A stretch of 38,358 nucleotides of DNA from a virus: IMG/VR virus record IMGVR_UViG_3300036945_000296, positions 1-38,358 of that record; one strand, 5' to 3'. The notes beneath the pieces are model-generated. The model was not told the origin of the DNA. It saw only the letters and a program-made list of their open reading frames with translations, and ran no database searches. Below, piece after piece: positions 1-7,324 of this stretch (positions within the stretch are counted from its first letter, which is position 1; each line of letters opens with the position of its first letter). Made by a program: the position numbers and the translations under genes.

Positions 1-249
1 AATAATGTCAATTCATACCAGCACAGCGCAATTATCATTGACATCCACGACTACGCATCTACTACTCGAAACAAAACTTTTAGGATGTTTTATGGTGCAG
101 ATTACAACACAACAGGTGGCGAAGTTTATCTTGGTTCAGGTTTGACAACTTCAACCTCAGCAATTAGTTCTTTAACATTTACAGCATTGGGTGGTGCTGT
201 TTTTGCAAATCCATCACAGTTCTCACTATACGGAATCAAGGGAGCGTAA
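1..249 (+). CDS. Fibre/virion protein, 3' part (gene continues from window end)
   Basis: The reading frame is open from base 1 and stops at 247-249, giving 82 residues. Its end (S-A-I-S-S-L-T-F ... S-L-Y-G-I-K) matches the ends of the next two proteins, so it is the C-terminal part of a member of the same beta-rich family. The missing N-terminal part is at 38023-38358: that frame ends exactly on a codon boundary at the last base and continues here in phase. Function is inferred as a virion surface or fibre component from its place between fibre-like genes and the tail gene. No catalytic motif is visible. Confidence 0.85.
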   Translation, partial: NNVNSYQHSAIIIDIHDYASTTRNKTFRMFYGADYNTTGGEVYLGSGLTTSTSAISSLTFTALGGAVFANPSQFSLYGIKGA

Positions 250-744
250 ATGCCAGCAACATACGAGCCAATCGCTACCACAACTTTAGGTAGTGCAGCA
301 GCAGACATAACCTTTTCGAGCATTCCTGCAACTTACACAGACTTGCGCTTAGTAATTGTTGCCACTTGCACAATTTCAGACAATATGCGTATGCAGCTAA
401 ATGGCGATACTGCATCCAATTATTCTCGAACAGCATTAGAAGGCGATGGTTCGACAGCGGCATCAAACCGCACGACAAACATCTCCATTCTTGGTCTTAG
501 CACAGTTGCTCTATCTACGACTATTCCAACACTTGTAACAGCGGATTTCTTTAGTTATGCTGGTTCAACAAATAAGACAGTCTTAGTAACCAACTCACAG
601 GACTATAACGGCTCTGGAGAAGTTGGTCGCATTGTGGGTCTATGGCGTAGCACCTCAGCAATTACTTCTATCAAGTTCTATATGGGCTCAGGCAACCTTG
701 CCACAGGCACAACAGCCACGCTCTACGGAATCAAGAAGGCGTAA
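250..744 (+). CDS. Fibre-associated beta-rich virion protein, paralogue 1
   Basis: A 164-residue protein rich in Ser, Thr and Ala. The N-terminal part carries the pattern ITFSSIPATYTDLRLV, the middle part has F-x-Y-A-G-S-T-N-K, and the end is SAITSIKF ... LYGIK. The same pattern occurs in 746-1267 and in the gene split across the window ends, so these are three tandem paralogues. The start ATG at 250 follows an AAGGGAG ribosome binding site and lies directly after the previous stop. Such sandwich-like repeats next to Gly-rich and collagen-like fibres suggest a receptor-contact or fibre-decorating role, but this is inference. No enzymatic signature is seen. Confidence 0.8.
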   Translation: MPATYEPIATTTLGSAAADITFSSIPATYTDLRLVIVATCTISDNMRMQLNGDTASNYSRTALEGDGSTAASNRTTNISILGLSTVALSTTIPTLVTADFFSYAGSTNKTVLVTNSQDYNGSGEVGRIVGLWRSTSAITSIKFYMGSGNLATGTTATLYGIKKA

Positions 745-745
745 A

Positions 746-1267
746 ATGGCAACTACATACACACTCATCTCAAGCAATGTGCTGAGCAGTTCTGCTGCAA
801 GCGTGACCTTTTCTGCCATTCCTTCAACCTATACTGATTTGATTGCTTTTGCCACAATTAGAAGCGATTCTGCATCTACTGAAAACGCTTTGCAGGTGAG
901 AGTAAACGGATCAAATACAAGTTATAGCGAAACTTATTTACGCACACAGGGCGGTTCTACTGGTTCAGGTAGTGGGTCTTTTGGTTATTTATTAAACTCA
1001 TACGCAACCAATGGAAGCGGCTCTACAGCTAATACTTTTGGAACTAGCGAACATTACTTTCCAAATTATGCCGGAAGTGCCAATAAAGTAATTAGTGAAT
1101 TTTCTGTTAGCGAAGGCAATTCAACTACTTATCCAGGAATCGCTGTAACCGCTGGACTATGGAGCAATACTTCAGCAATCACTTCAATAACTTTTACACC
1201 TTCAGGTGCGACCCTTGGCTTTGTCTCAGGTTCATCTTTCTATCTATACGGCATCAAGAACTCATAA
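746..1267 (+). CDS. Fibre-associated beta-rich virion protein, paralogue 2
   Basis: A 173-residue paralogue of the preceding gene, sharing VTFSAIPSTYTDLIAF near the N-terminus, N-Y-A-G-S-A-N-K in the middle and SAITSITF ... LYGIK at the end. I chose ATG 746, two bases after the previous stop and preceded by AGAAGG. An upstream in-frame ATG at 623 would lie deep inside the previous gene and is not credible. It carries a longer Gly/Ser-rich loop (about residues 70-90) than its neighbour. Probable fibre or particle-surface component; function not established. Confidence 0.8.
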   Translation: MATTYTLISSNVLSSSAASVTFSAIPSTYTDLIAFATIRSDSASTENALQVRVNGSNTSYSETYLRTQGGSTGSGSGSFGYLLNSYATNGSGSTANTFGTSEHYFPNYAGSANKVISEFSVSEGNSTTYPGIAVTAGLWSNTSAITSITFTPSGATLGFVSGSSFYLYGIKNS

Positions 1268-1276
1268 GGAGCAACA

Positions 1277-1501
1277 ATGACAACAGCAATCGAAGTAAAC
1301 TGCACAACAGGCGAGGTCATCGAACGTCCTTTGACTGCCGAAGAACTAGCAGCACAGGCAACAGCAGCAGCACAGGCTGCAGCAGCAGCCCACGAGGCAG
1401 AGATTAAGGCAGCAGCAGATGCTGAGGCTAAGGCTAATGCAGAAGCAAAGCTAGCAGCACTTGGCTTAACACCAGAAGAGATCGCAGCACTATCTAAGTA
1501 A
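1277..1501 (+). CDS. Small Ala-rich helical protein
   Basis: A 74-residue protein whose residues from about 20 to 65 are almost entirely Ala, Glu, Lys and Gln, predicting one long helix or coiled coil. The N-terminal segment (EVNCTTGEVIERPLTAEE) resembles short proteins found beside tail-fibre genes in many phages. It ends in LGLTPEEIAALSK. The start is supported by ATAAGGAG. It is sandwiched between fibre paralogues and the large tail gene and could be a fibre chaperone or a minor virion component. I do not recognise a named family. Confidence 0.75.
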   Translation: MTTAIEVNCTTGEVIERPLTAEELAAQATAAAQAAAAAHEAEIKAAADAEAKANAEAKLAALGLTPEEIAALSK

Positions 1502-1536
1502 TTGCAGTACCCATCAAACAACATAAGGAGTAGTTA

Positions 1537-3738
1537 ATGCCATACGGAGACGACATCACCGAGGGTTTACCCTTTGTCCTATCAAACCCAGCAGGAAACA
1601 TTAACTACACAGCAACTGGTTATGCCTATGACATAGCCATTGCTGGACTTCCTTTCTTCATTTCACCACTGGATGACTCACCATACCGTCGTGTAACAGC
1701 GCAGTATCGTAAGAACCAGTTTGATACTAGCCGTGAACCAGGTGAGCAGACTCTCACCGGTTGGTGGTTACGTAGCCAGTCATCATTCCACCTGGGTCAA
1801 GGAATCAAGTTCTACGAGCCAGCTCAAGATGAGTCACTGCGCTTTCAGTACACAGAGTCTAAAGGCCTAGATGTATGGACCAAGGGACAGGCAACACTGC
1901 TTAAGTCCTGCAATAACCAGCACATCACTACAGGTGGCATCAGAACTGATGGCCGTCCGTGGCAGACAATGCGTTCTATCCAGTGGGTAACTAACAGCAA
2001 CACCTACAACGGTGTGCTTCTTGCAGATGAGTATGACGTAGACAAGGTCTTCCCTGCTATTACAGTGTCAATTAACACCAAGGCTTTGACATCTAACGTA
2101 GCAACGCTGACAACTACAGCAGCACACGGTCTATCTACAGGTATGCAGATCACCATTACTGGAGTAGATGCAACCTTTAACGGTTCATACCGCATTACAG
2201 GTGTACCTACAACTACCACCTTTACCTATGCAAAGACTGCATCTAACGTACCATCAACTGCAGTATCTCCAGTAGGTACAGGCGTTGCAGATGTTATCCA
2301 CTTTGTGGACTACAACGCAGGTACAGATGACCCAGTGTATTCAATCTGCGATGACGGAGTCTATGCCTATTGGGTCACCAATGACACAGCATCTGGCAAG
2401 TTGGAAGTTAACAAGAAGCTACTTAATGCTGACTCAACTACATCTCCAACAGTTATGTTTACTGCTCCTGGTATTACTGTAGTTAACGCTGTTATTGAGT
2501 ACACAAAAGAGCGTTTGATTATGTGTGTCAACGACAAGATCTATGAGTTTGCAAGCAGCGCAACAGCGCTACCTACTCCTGTCTATGCACACAATGATCC
2601 AGACCACGTGTTCACCAGTATCTCATCATCAGGTGCTGCTATCTACGTAGCAGGTTACAGCGGTATCCAGTCAAACATCTACAAGTTCACACTTGAGTCA
2701 ACAGGTGCAATGCCTACGCTGTCATCTGCCATCACTGCAGCTGAACTGCCAGTAGGTGAGATTACATTTAAGATCAGTTACTACCTTGGCTATATGGCTA
2801 TCGGAACCAACCAAGGTGTACGCATTGCTGCAGTATCAGACCAAGATGGATCTATTAACTATGGACCATTACTGTTTGAATCAGAGCAGCCAGTCTATGA
2901 CTTTGCTTTCCGCGATAAGTTTATCTGGGCGTCAACTGGTGTTGACGGGCAGGTAGGCGTTACTCGTATCAACCTTGGCCAAGAGATCAGCCAGCTAGTC
3001 TTTGCTTACGCTTGGGATCTATACAGCCCAGCAGATACTCTGACTCATCACACAACAGCGTGTGCATTTATGGGTGAGACTAACCGCCTTGCATTCTGCA
3101 ACGCAGGTAATGGTTCAGATGGAACCATCTACATAGAGTCAGCTACAGAACTAATAGCAACTGGATACCTACGTACAGGTTACATCCGTTACAACACACT
3201 TGAGGGCAAGATCTTCAAGTTAATTCAACCACGCATTGACACCACAGATGGTGCTTTCTCAATGCAGTCAATTGATGCAACTGGTTCTGCCTACAACATC
3301 GGTACCTTCTCACAAGGTACAAGCGTTCCAGAGGTTAACGTTAACTACCCAGTAGGAGCACAGCAGTATGTAGGCTTCAAGTTCACCTTGAACCGTTCAT
3401 CTACTGACTCATCACTTGGACCACTATTTACTGGATACCAGGTTAAAGCTCTACCTGCTATCCCACGTCAGCGACTTATTCAATACCCAGTGATGTGTTA
3501 TGACCACGAGATGGATAAGTTCAACAATGAGGTTGGCTACGAAGGCTCTGCCTATGCTCGTATGTCACAGCTTGAATCAGTAGAAAATGTTGGAGACACC
3601 ATCAAGATTGAAGACTTCCGTACAGGTGAGTCTTACATCGGACTCATCGAAGAGATGGACTTCATCAACCGTACCCCAACCGATAAGCGATTCTCCGGCT
3701 TTGGAGGATTGCTCCTAGTAACTATCCGGAGCGTTTAA
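1537..3738 (+). CDS. Large tail protein, probable tail nozzle/tubular protein
   Basis: A 733-residue protein with no signal peptide or membrane segment. It is rich in short beta-strand-like stretches (for example VYSICDDGVYAYWVTND and AIYVAGYSGIQSN), suggesting a beta-propeller body. Residues about 178-250 hold an inserted beta domain (ALTSNVATLTTTAAHGLSTG and following) of a kind recurring in actinophage structural proteins. Size and fold pattern resemble the nozzle (gp12-like) proteins of podoviruses, which cap the tail and contact the adaptor. It stands just upstream of the lysis genes. The start has AAGGAG. The nozzle identity is inference; a minor tail protein of another tail type is the alternative. 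Confidence 0.65.
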   Translation: MPYGDDITEGLPFVLSNPAGNINYTATGYAYDIAIAGLPFFISPLDDSPYRRVTAQYRKNQFDTSREPGEQTLTGWWLRSQSSFHLGQGIKFYEPAQDESLRFQYTESKGLDVWTKGQATLLKSCNNQHITTGGIRTDGRPWQTMRSIQWVTNSNTYNGVLLADEYDVDKVFPAITVSINTKALTSNVATLTTTAAHGLSTGMQITITGVDATFNGSYRITGVPTTTTFTYAKTASNVPSTAVSPVGTGVADVIHFVDYNAGTDDPVYSICDDGVYAYWVTNDTASGKLEVNKKLLNADSTTSPTVMFTAPGITVVNAVIEYTKERLIMCVNDKIYEFASSATALPTPVYAHNDPDHVFTSISSSGAAIYVAGYSGIQSNIYKFTLESTGAMPTLSSAITAAELPVGEITFKISYYLGYMAIGTNQGVRIAAVSDQDGSINYGPLLFESEQPVYDFAFRDKFIWASTGVDGQVGVTRINLGQEISQLVFAYAWDLYSPADTLTHHTTACAFMGETNRLAFCNAGNGSDGTIYIESATELIATGYLRTGYIRYNTLEGKIFKLIQPRIDTTDGAFSMQSIDATGSAYNIGTFSQGTSVPEVNVNYPVGAQQYVGFKFTLNRSSTDSSLGPLFTGYQVKALPAIPRQRLIQYPVMCYDHEMDKFNNEVGYEGSAYARMSQLESVENVGDTIKIEDFRTGESYIGLIEEMDFINRTPTDKRFSGFGGLLLVTIRSV

Positions 3739-3941
3739 TGTCAGCGCAAGACTATGCAACCTTAGCAGTAGCCGTATGCACAGTAGTGGGAGCTTTTGCT
3801 ACCGCAGTGCGCTGGCTAGTAAAGCACTACCTAGCAGAACTTAAGCCTAACTCTGGCTCAAGTATGCGTGATGAACTCACTGTACTTAAGCACGAAGTAG
3901 CAATCATTAAAGACCTAGTTGTCGAGTTAGTAAAGAAATGA
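3738..3941 (+). CDS. Small membrane protein of the lysis cassette
   Basis: A 67-residue protein with one hydrophobic N-terminal segment (about residues 8-25, containing AVAVCTVVGAFATA), followed by a basic stretch and a C-terminal amphipathic helix. Its start ATG shares one base with the stop of the tail gene (TAATG). It sits directly upstream of an M15-type peptidase and a holin-like gene, so it is probably a holin, holin partner or spanin-like accessory. Similar short proteins are common before endolysins in actinophages. Which lysis role it has is not visible in the sequence. Confidence 0.7.
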   Translation: MSAQDYATLAVAVCTVVGAFATAVRWLVKHYLAELKPNSGSSMRDELTVLKHEVAIIKDLVVELVKK

Positions 3942-3947
3942 GTAGCG

Positions 3948-4439
3948 ATGAAACCTGTTGCCAAGAAAGCCACACCTGCCGCTATTGCTGTACTACGTCA
4001 GGCCACAGCGATAGCACCATCGCGTATGAAAGCCTCCGATGGATTGCTCCCATCGAAGTCGCATATCCTTCAGAATCCCAACAGTGACCACAACACAGGC
4101 TACGCAGTAGACCTGACACACGATAAGGCAGCAGGCATTGACTGCTTCCTGATCTATCAGAAGTTAAAGACTGACCCACGTGTGAAGTATCTAATCTTCC
4201 ACGGCAAGATCTGGTCAGCAAAGAACGGTGAATCCAAGTATGACGGGATTAACCAGCACAACAAGCATCTTCATATCTCCATCAAAGACGAGTGTGGCAA
4301 AGACACTTCCCCGTGGTTTGCCTGGTTAGACAAACCTAAGTACACCACTGCTGACCAAGCCAGGTTAGCAGCATCAAAGCTAAAGCCACTACCTAAGAAG
4401 AAAGCGAAAAATGAAACTAAAACTAAGCAAAAAGCATAA
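3948..4439 (+). CDS. M15-type peptidoglycan peptidase (endolysin candidate)
   Basis: A 163-residue protein with the arrangement of zinc ligands of the M15 (VanY/Ply-type) peptidases: S-D-H48-N-T-G-Y-A-V-D55, then H107-L-H109 in NKHLHISI. The C-terminal 30 residues are Lys-rich and could bind the cell wall. It probably cuts peptide cross-links at lysis. No signal peptide is seen, so release would rely on the neighbouring holin-type proteins. The gene overlaps the following holin gene by 29 bases. The gene is the only hydrolase in the late lysis cassette; a second cell-wall enzyme is encoded on the other strand at 12523-12960. Confidence 0.75.
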   Translation: MKPVAKKATPAAIAVLRQATAIAPSRMKASDGLLPSKSHILQNPNSDHNTGYAVDLTHDKAAGIDCFLIYQKLKTDPRVKYLIFHGKIWSAKNGESKYDGINQHNKHLHISIKDECGKDTSPWFAWLDKPKYTTADQARLAASKLKPLPKKKAKNETKTKQKA

Positions 4440-4614
4440 GGCAATCTTGAAGTCCTACATCCGTGCAATCGCAGGTGCTGCAGTTGCAATGGGTATCGCA
4501 CTACTTACAGACCTAGCTCCGCAGTATGCAGTATTGCTCGGAGCAGTCGCAGCTCCAGCAATCAAGTGGGCTGACAAGACAGAGGCAGAGTTTGGAAGAG
4601 TGCTAGATAACTAA
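4411..4614 (+). CDS. Holin-like membrane protein
   Basis: A 67-residue protein: basic N-terminus (KLKLSKKHKAILKSYIRA), then two hydrophobic stretches separated by a short turn (about residues 18-34 and 38-52) and a charged tail (KWADKTEAEFGRV). This layout is typical of small phage holins of actinophages. It overlaps the M15 peptidase gene and is the last gene before the late terminator. The Shine-Dalgarno site is weak (GAAAGCG), suggesting coupled translation with the peptidase. Confidence 0.7.
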   Translation: MKLKLSKKHKAILKSYIRAIAGAAVAMGIALLTDLAPQYAVLLGAVAAPAIKWADKTEAEFGRVLDN

Positions 4615-4642
4615 TCTAGCGTAAGCGCGAGGCAACACAGGA

Positions 4643-4676
4643 GGTCGGTCCCTACGGGGACCGGCCTTCTTTTTTT
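4643..4676 (+). terminator. Strong rho-independent terminator of the late operon
   Basis: GGTCGGTCCC, loop TACG, GGGACCGGCC form a 10 bp stem with one G-T pair, followed by TTCTTTTTTT. It stands 28 bases after the holin stop and is oriented for rightward transcription. There is no T-run on the opposite strand, so the leftward gene at 4685 is not served by it. Confidence 0.95.
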
Positions 4677-4684
4677 ATGCCGTT

Positions 4685-4984
4685 TTATTCTGCATCTACT
4701 GGGCAGGGAACTGTCACCAGATTGCCACAGTTAACACAGGTAGCATCAAGGAAGTACCAGACCAGCTCGTAGTCTTCAAAGCTAGCCATAACGTTAAACA
4801 CCTGAGACCCACACGGACAGACGTGAACAGGGCCAAAGGCCCTTAGATCGGTCCCAAAAGGCTCAGGAAGGGCATCTGTACGACGCCATAAGAATTGCAG
4901 GGTGAGTAGACGGAACCAACTGGTAGACTGTACTGTCCGTCTGTCGCGCCCTTTGAGGGCGCCCGTCTGTTTAATTCGCCTCAC
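4685..4984 (-). CDS. Zinc-ribbon protein of unknown function
   Basis: A 99-residue protein read leftward. The C-terminal half has a two-knuckle zinc ribbon, CPCGS ... CVNCG, separated by the acidic-aromatic stretch SFEDYELVWYFLDA. The N-terminal 35 residues are basic. Proteins with the same C-terminal pattern are familiar as hypothetical actinophage proteins. The GTG at 4984 is taken as start because a TACAAT -10 element ends eight bases upstream, which would make the message leaderless; there is no good ribosome binding site. It is the only leftward gene in this part and converges on the late terminator. Confidence 0.65.
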   Translation of the reverse strand: MRRIKQTGALKGRDRRTVQSTSWFRLLTLQFLWRRTDALPEPFGTDLRAFGPVHVCPCGSQVFNVMASFEDYELVWYFLDATCVNCGNLVTVPCPVDAE

Positions 4985-4991
4985 GGCTCAT

Positions 4992-4997
4992 ATTGTA
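4992..4997 (-). promoter_or_regulatory. Candidate -10 element (TACAAT) for the leftward zinc-ribbon gene
   Basis: Read leftward, TACAAT is followed after seven bases by the GTG start of the zinc-ribbon gene. This spacing matches leaderless transcription, common in actinobacteria. No convincing -35 box is seen at 16-18 bases. Confidence 0.4.
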
Positions 4998-5041
4998 GCG
5001 AGCCAGGTGTGTTCGATCAGGTAAGACACGCCGATAGATGT

Positions 5042-5047
5042 TAGGAT
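5042..5047 (+). promoter_or_regulatory. Candidate -10 element (TAGGAT) of the early operon
   Basis: TAGGAT, a common actinobacterial -10 form, ends six bases before the ATG at 5054, so transcription would start on or near the start codon (leaderless). The early block must be transcribed from the short gap 4985-5053, because a terminator and an opposing gene precede it. The -35 region is poor. Confidence 0.5.
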
Positions 5048-5053
5048 GTGACT

Positions 5054-5611
5054 ATGACAACTATCGCAGCCATTCAAGGTATTGATTACGCAGTGCTAGT
5101 TGCTGACTCACAGATCACTGAGGATAACCTGGTGACTCTTGCAACCAGCACACCCAAGATCGTAGAGGTGGGTAAGTTCCTCGTCGGTATCTCAGGTGAC
5201 ACCAGACCAGGTGACATCCTTTCGTACAACTGGAAACCACCCATCTATCGTGGTGAAGATCCCGTCCAGTTTATGGGAAAGAAAGTTATACCAAGTCTCA
5301 ACCAAACATTTATGGATAACAACTACGACTACAACAAGGTGGACAAAGATGGCGGTTTTGATTATCTCGTGGCTTTTAACGGCAATGTCTTTAGGATTGC
5401 TTGTGATCTCTCTTTTTTCCAAAGTAATGTCGGAGCGTACGCTATTGGTAGTGGTGGGCAGTTTGCTCTTGGTTATTTGTATTCAAGCTGTAAGCCTGAT
5501 ATGGAGTTAGCCTACGCAAAGAGACACGCCCGTAAAGCCGTTGACATTGCTTCAATCCTTGACGCCAATACTGGCAAGCCTTTACAGTTGGTTGTACAAG
5601 AACGGTTCTAG
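5054..5611 (+). CDS. Proteasome/HslV-like Ntn-hydrolase
   Basis: A 185-residue protein starting MTTIAAIQG. After removal of Met the N-terminal Thr is exposed, as in HslV and proteasome beta subunits. Counting from that Thr, Asp falls at 17 (VLVADSQIT), exactly as in HslV, and a Lys at 34 (TPKI), one residue from the usual Lys33; the glycine motif VGISGD follows. Length fits a beta subunit without propeptide. Later features include GGFDYLVAFNG and YAIGSGGQFALGYL, the latter resembling the conserved beta-subunit region before the last helices. Known relatives form rings that degrade unfolded proteins. Here it is the first early gene; possible roles are takeover of host protein turnover or trimming a phage protein. 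No partner ATPase is seen. Start 5054 rather than the GTG at 5048 is supported by the exposed Thr. Confidence 0.8.
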   Translation: MTTIAAIQGIDYAVLVADSQITEDNLVTLATSTPKIVEVGKFLVGISGDTRPGDILSYNWKPPIYRGEDPVQFMGKKVIPSLNQTFMDNNYDYNKVDKDGGFDYLVAFNGNVFRIACDLSFFQSNVGAYAIGSGGQFALGYLYSSCKPDMELAYAKRHARKAVDIASILDANTGKPLQLVVQERF

Positions 5612-5619
5612 GAGGAGCT

Positions 5620-5742
5620 ATGGAAATTAAACAGATACCAATGACAGATGAATATGCTGCTCATTACTTTTATCAGATGGGTTGGATGGCTTGCCGTCTT
5701 GCTTACAAGTTAGAAGAAGAGAAGAACAATGTCAGTAACTGA
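5620..5742 (+). CDS. Small protein of unknown function (40 aa)
   Basis: Forty residues beginning MEIKQIPMTDEYAAHYFYQM, with an aromatic helix and a charged C-terminus (YKLEEEKNN). A strong GGAGGAG stands directly upstream of the ATG. Its last codons overlap the start of the nuclease gene at 5729, indicating translational coupling. Not recognised. Confidence 0.75.
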   Translation: MEIKQIPMTDEYAAHYFYQMGWMACRLAYKLEEEKNNVSN

Positions 5743-6676
5743 TCCGAAGGAACTGCTGCTCACTGCACTGCGTGCAGGTGATGCTAAGCGTTCACGATCT
5801 ACTCAGGTACAGATTGGTCCATCTGAGGTAGGCGGTTGCCGACGTAAGGTTTGGTACCGACTTAACGATCAACCTGAAACTAATGACAACGAGTTAAAGC
5901 TCGCTGCAATTATGGGTACTGCTATCCACGCTGAGATTGAGAAGGCGTTAGCAGATAACCCAGATGTGCTTATCGAAACCGAAGTTGAATACAACGGAAT
6001 GAAAGCACACATTGACTGTTTTGTACCTGGTACTGGCGATGTTATTGACTGGAAGACAAGCAAGGTCCGGAACCTTTCTTACTTCCCATCAACGCAACAG
6101 CGTTGGCAGGTACAACTTTACGGCTACCTCCTAGCTAAGAACGGCTATGCGGTCAACCGAGTGTCACTGGTAGCAATTGCCAGGGACGGGGACGAACGCG
6201 ATGTCAAGGTTCACACCGAAGACTACGATGAGTCCATTGCACTAGAGGCACTCGGTTGGCTAGCGGCTGTTAAGGAAAGTAAAGAGGCGCCAGCACCTGA
6301 GAAGGATGCAAGCTACTGCCAGCATTACTGTAAGTTCTATGACGCAACTGGGCAGATGGGATGCGTTGGTCTAAAAAAAGAACTTACGTCAGTCAGTGAA
6401 GTAATCATTGCTGACGCAGATATTGACAAGAATGCACTGTTGTATCTACAGTTAGCAGAACAAATTAAAGAGTTAGAAAAGCAACAGGATTCTTTGAAGA
6501 CATCCTTTGAAGGAGTACTGGGTACTACAAAGAGTGGGTTCGAAGTAAGTTGGACAACTGTTAAGGGACGAGAGTCAGTTGACAGTAGCGAGGTAGAAAA
6601 ACTATTAGGGTTTGTCCCTAAGAAGGTAGGAGCTGAGAGTCAGCGACTATCTATAAAGCAAAGTGGAGGTAAGTAA
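5729..6676 (+). CDS. Cas4/RecB-like PD-(D/E)XK exonuclease with iron-sulfur cluster
   Basis: A 315-residue protein. Cys37 (GGCRRKVWY) plus Cys197, Cys201 and Cys212 make the split four-cysteine arrangement of Cas4/AddB-type nucleases. The nuclease core shows His67 (GTAIHAEIE), Asp96 (HIDCF), Asp107-W-Lys109 (DVIDWKTS) and the QVQLYGY motif near 127-133. The last 100 residues form a helical, probably coiled-coil extension (LAEQIKELEKQQDSL). In phages this family processes DNA ends during recombination or replication. It opens the replication module and abuts the next gene with no gap. Usual Cas4 proteins are about 200 residues, so the C-terminal extension is notable. Confidence 0.85.
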   Translation: MSVTDPKELLLTALRAGDAKRSRSTQVQIGPSEVGGCRRKVWYRLNDQPETNDNELKLAAIMGTAIHAEIEKALADNPDVLIETEVEYNGMKAHIDCFVPGTGDVIDWKTSKVRNLSYFPSTQQRWQVQLYGYLLAKNGYAVNRVSLVAIARDGDERDVKVHTEDYDESIALEALGWLAAVKESKEAPAPEKDASYCQHYCKFYDATGQMGCVGLKKELTSVSEVIIADADIDKNALLYLQLAEQIKELEKQQDSLKTSFEGVLGTTKSGFEVSWTTVKGRESVDSSEVEKLLGFVPKKVGAESQRLSIKQSGGK

Positions 6677-7051
6677 ATGGCTACAGAAGGTACAAAGTTT
6701 CAGATCAACTACAAGTTGAATGACGGAACACTCATCAATCTTTACGCAGCAAACGTGCAGGAACTAGAGACAGGTCTTAACGACCTAGGTATGGTTGCTG
6801 CATTGATCGCAGCAACAGGCAATGACTTGCGCGGTGGCGCACCAGCAGCAGCACCAACAGTTGCATCAGTTGCTCAGGCATTTAATGCAACACCAGTTGC
6901 AGCAGCACCAGCACAGGCAGGTGGACATACCTGTAAGCACGGCGTGATGTCACTACGTTCAGGCGTAGGACAAAAGGGTCCGTGGTCAGGCTATATGTGT
7001 GCTGCTCCAAAGGGCGCACTAGACAAGTGCGACACTATCTGGGTTCGATAA
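6677..7051 (+). CDS. Cys-containing protein, possible ssDNA-binding accessory
   Basis: A 124-residue protein: an N-terminal alpha/beta part (FQINYKLNDGTLINLYAANV), an Ala/Pro-rich linker (about 53-83), and a C-terminal knuckle, H-T-C-K-H-G ... Y-M-C ... K-C-D-T-I-W, likely to bind zinc. The start follows the nuclease stop directly, with AGTGGAGG upstream. Similar two-part proteins occur in actinophage recombination modules, so a DNA-binding role alongside the nuclease is plausible but not shown. Confidence 0.65.
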   Translation: MATEGTKFQINYKLNDGTLINLYAANVQELETGLNDLGMVAALIAATGNDLRGGAPAAAPTVASVAQAFNATPVAAAPAQAGGHTCKHGVMSLRSGVGQKGPWSGYMCAAPKGALDKCDTIWVR

Positions 7052-7054
7052 CTA

Positions 7055-7324
7055 ATGCGGGAGCCTAGATTCTACGAAGCTCCTAGTTGTGAAACAATCG
7101 GTGGAGACTTCTGGTTTCCAGATAATGACACACCCTTTTCATCTAGCCACGATGCTGCTTTTGCTAAGAGCATTTGTGGTAGATGTCCTCACCGCAGAGA
7201 GTGCGCTGAGTGGGGCATTGCAAACGAGGCTCACGGTATCTGGGGCGGTCTAACACCTAGACAACGCCAACAGATACGACGTGATCGTGGTACCAAAATT
7301 CATCAGGAGGAAGACGTTGCTTGA
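7055..7324 (+). CDS. WhiB-family iron-sulfur transcriptional regulator
   Basis: An 89-residue protein with the four WhiB cysteines (Cys12, then CxxC at 41 and 44, and Cys50) and the family signature GIWGG at 61-65, followed by a basic tail (TPRQRQQIRRDR). WhiB-like proteins hold a [4Fe-4S] cluster, bind the host primary sigma factor and alter promoter choice; they are restricted to actinobacteria and their phages. This is the strongest host clue in the window. Its last codons overlap the helicase gene, so it is part of the early operon and probably redirects transcription toward phage promoters or blocks superinfection. Confidence 0.93.
   Translation: MREPRFYEAPSCETIGGDFWFPDNDTPFSSSHDAAFAKSICGRCPHRRECAEWGIANEAHGIWGGLTPRQRQQIRRDRGTKIHQEEDVA

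Noticed and set aside
4900-4935. Partial TAGAC...TGTCC element resembling the 36 bp repeat
   Set aside because: Arms are incomplete and spacing is different; treated as chance inside the zinc-ribbon gene.
4920-4975. Hairpin GCGCCCT-CAA-AGGGCGC as a terminator
   Set aside because: It lies inside the leftward gene near its start and has no T-run.
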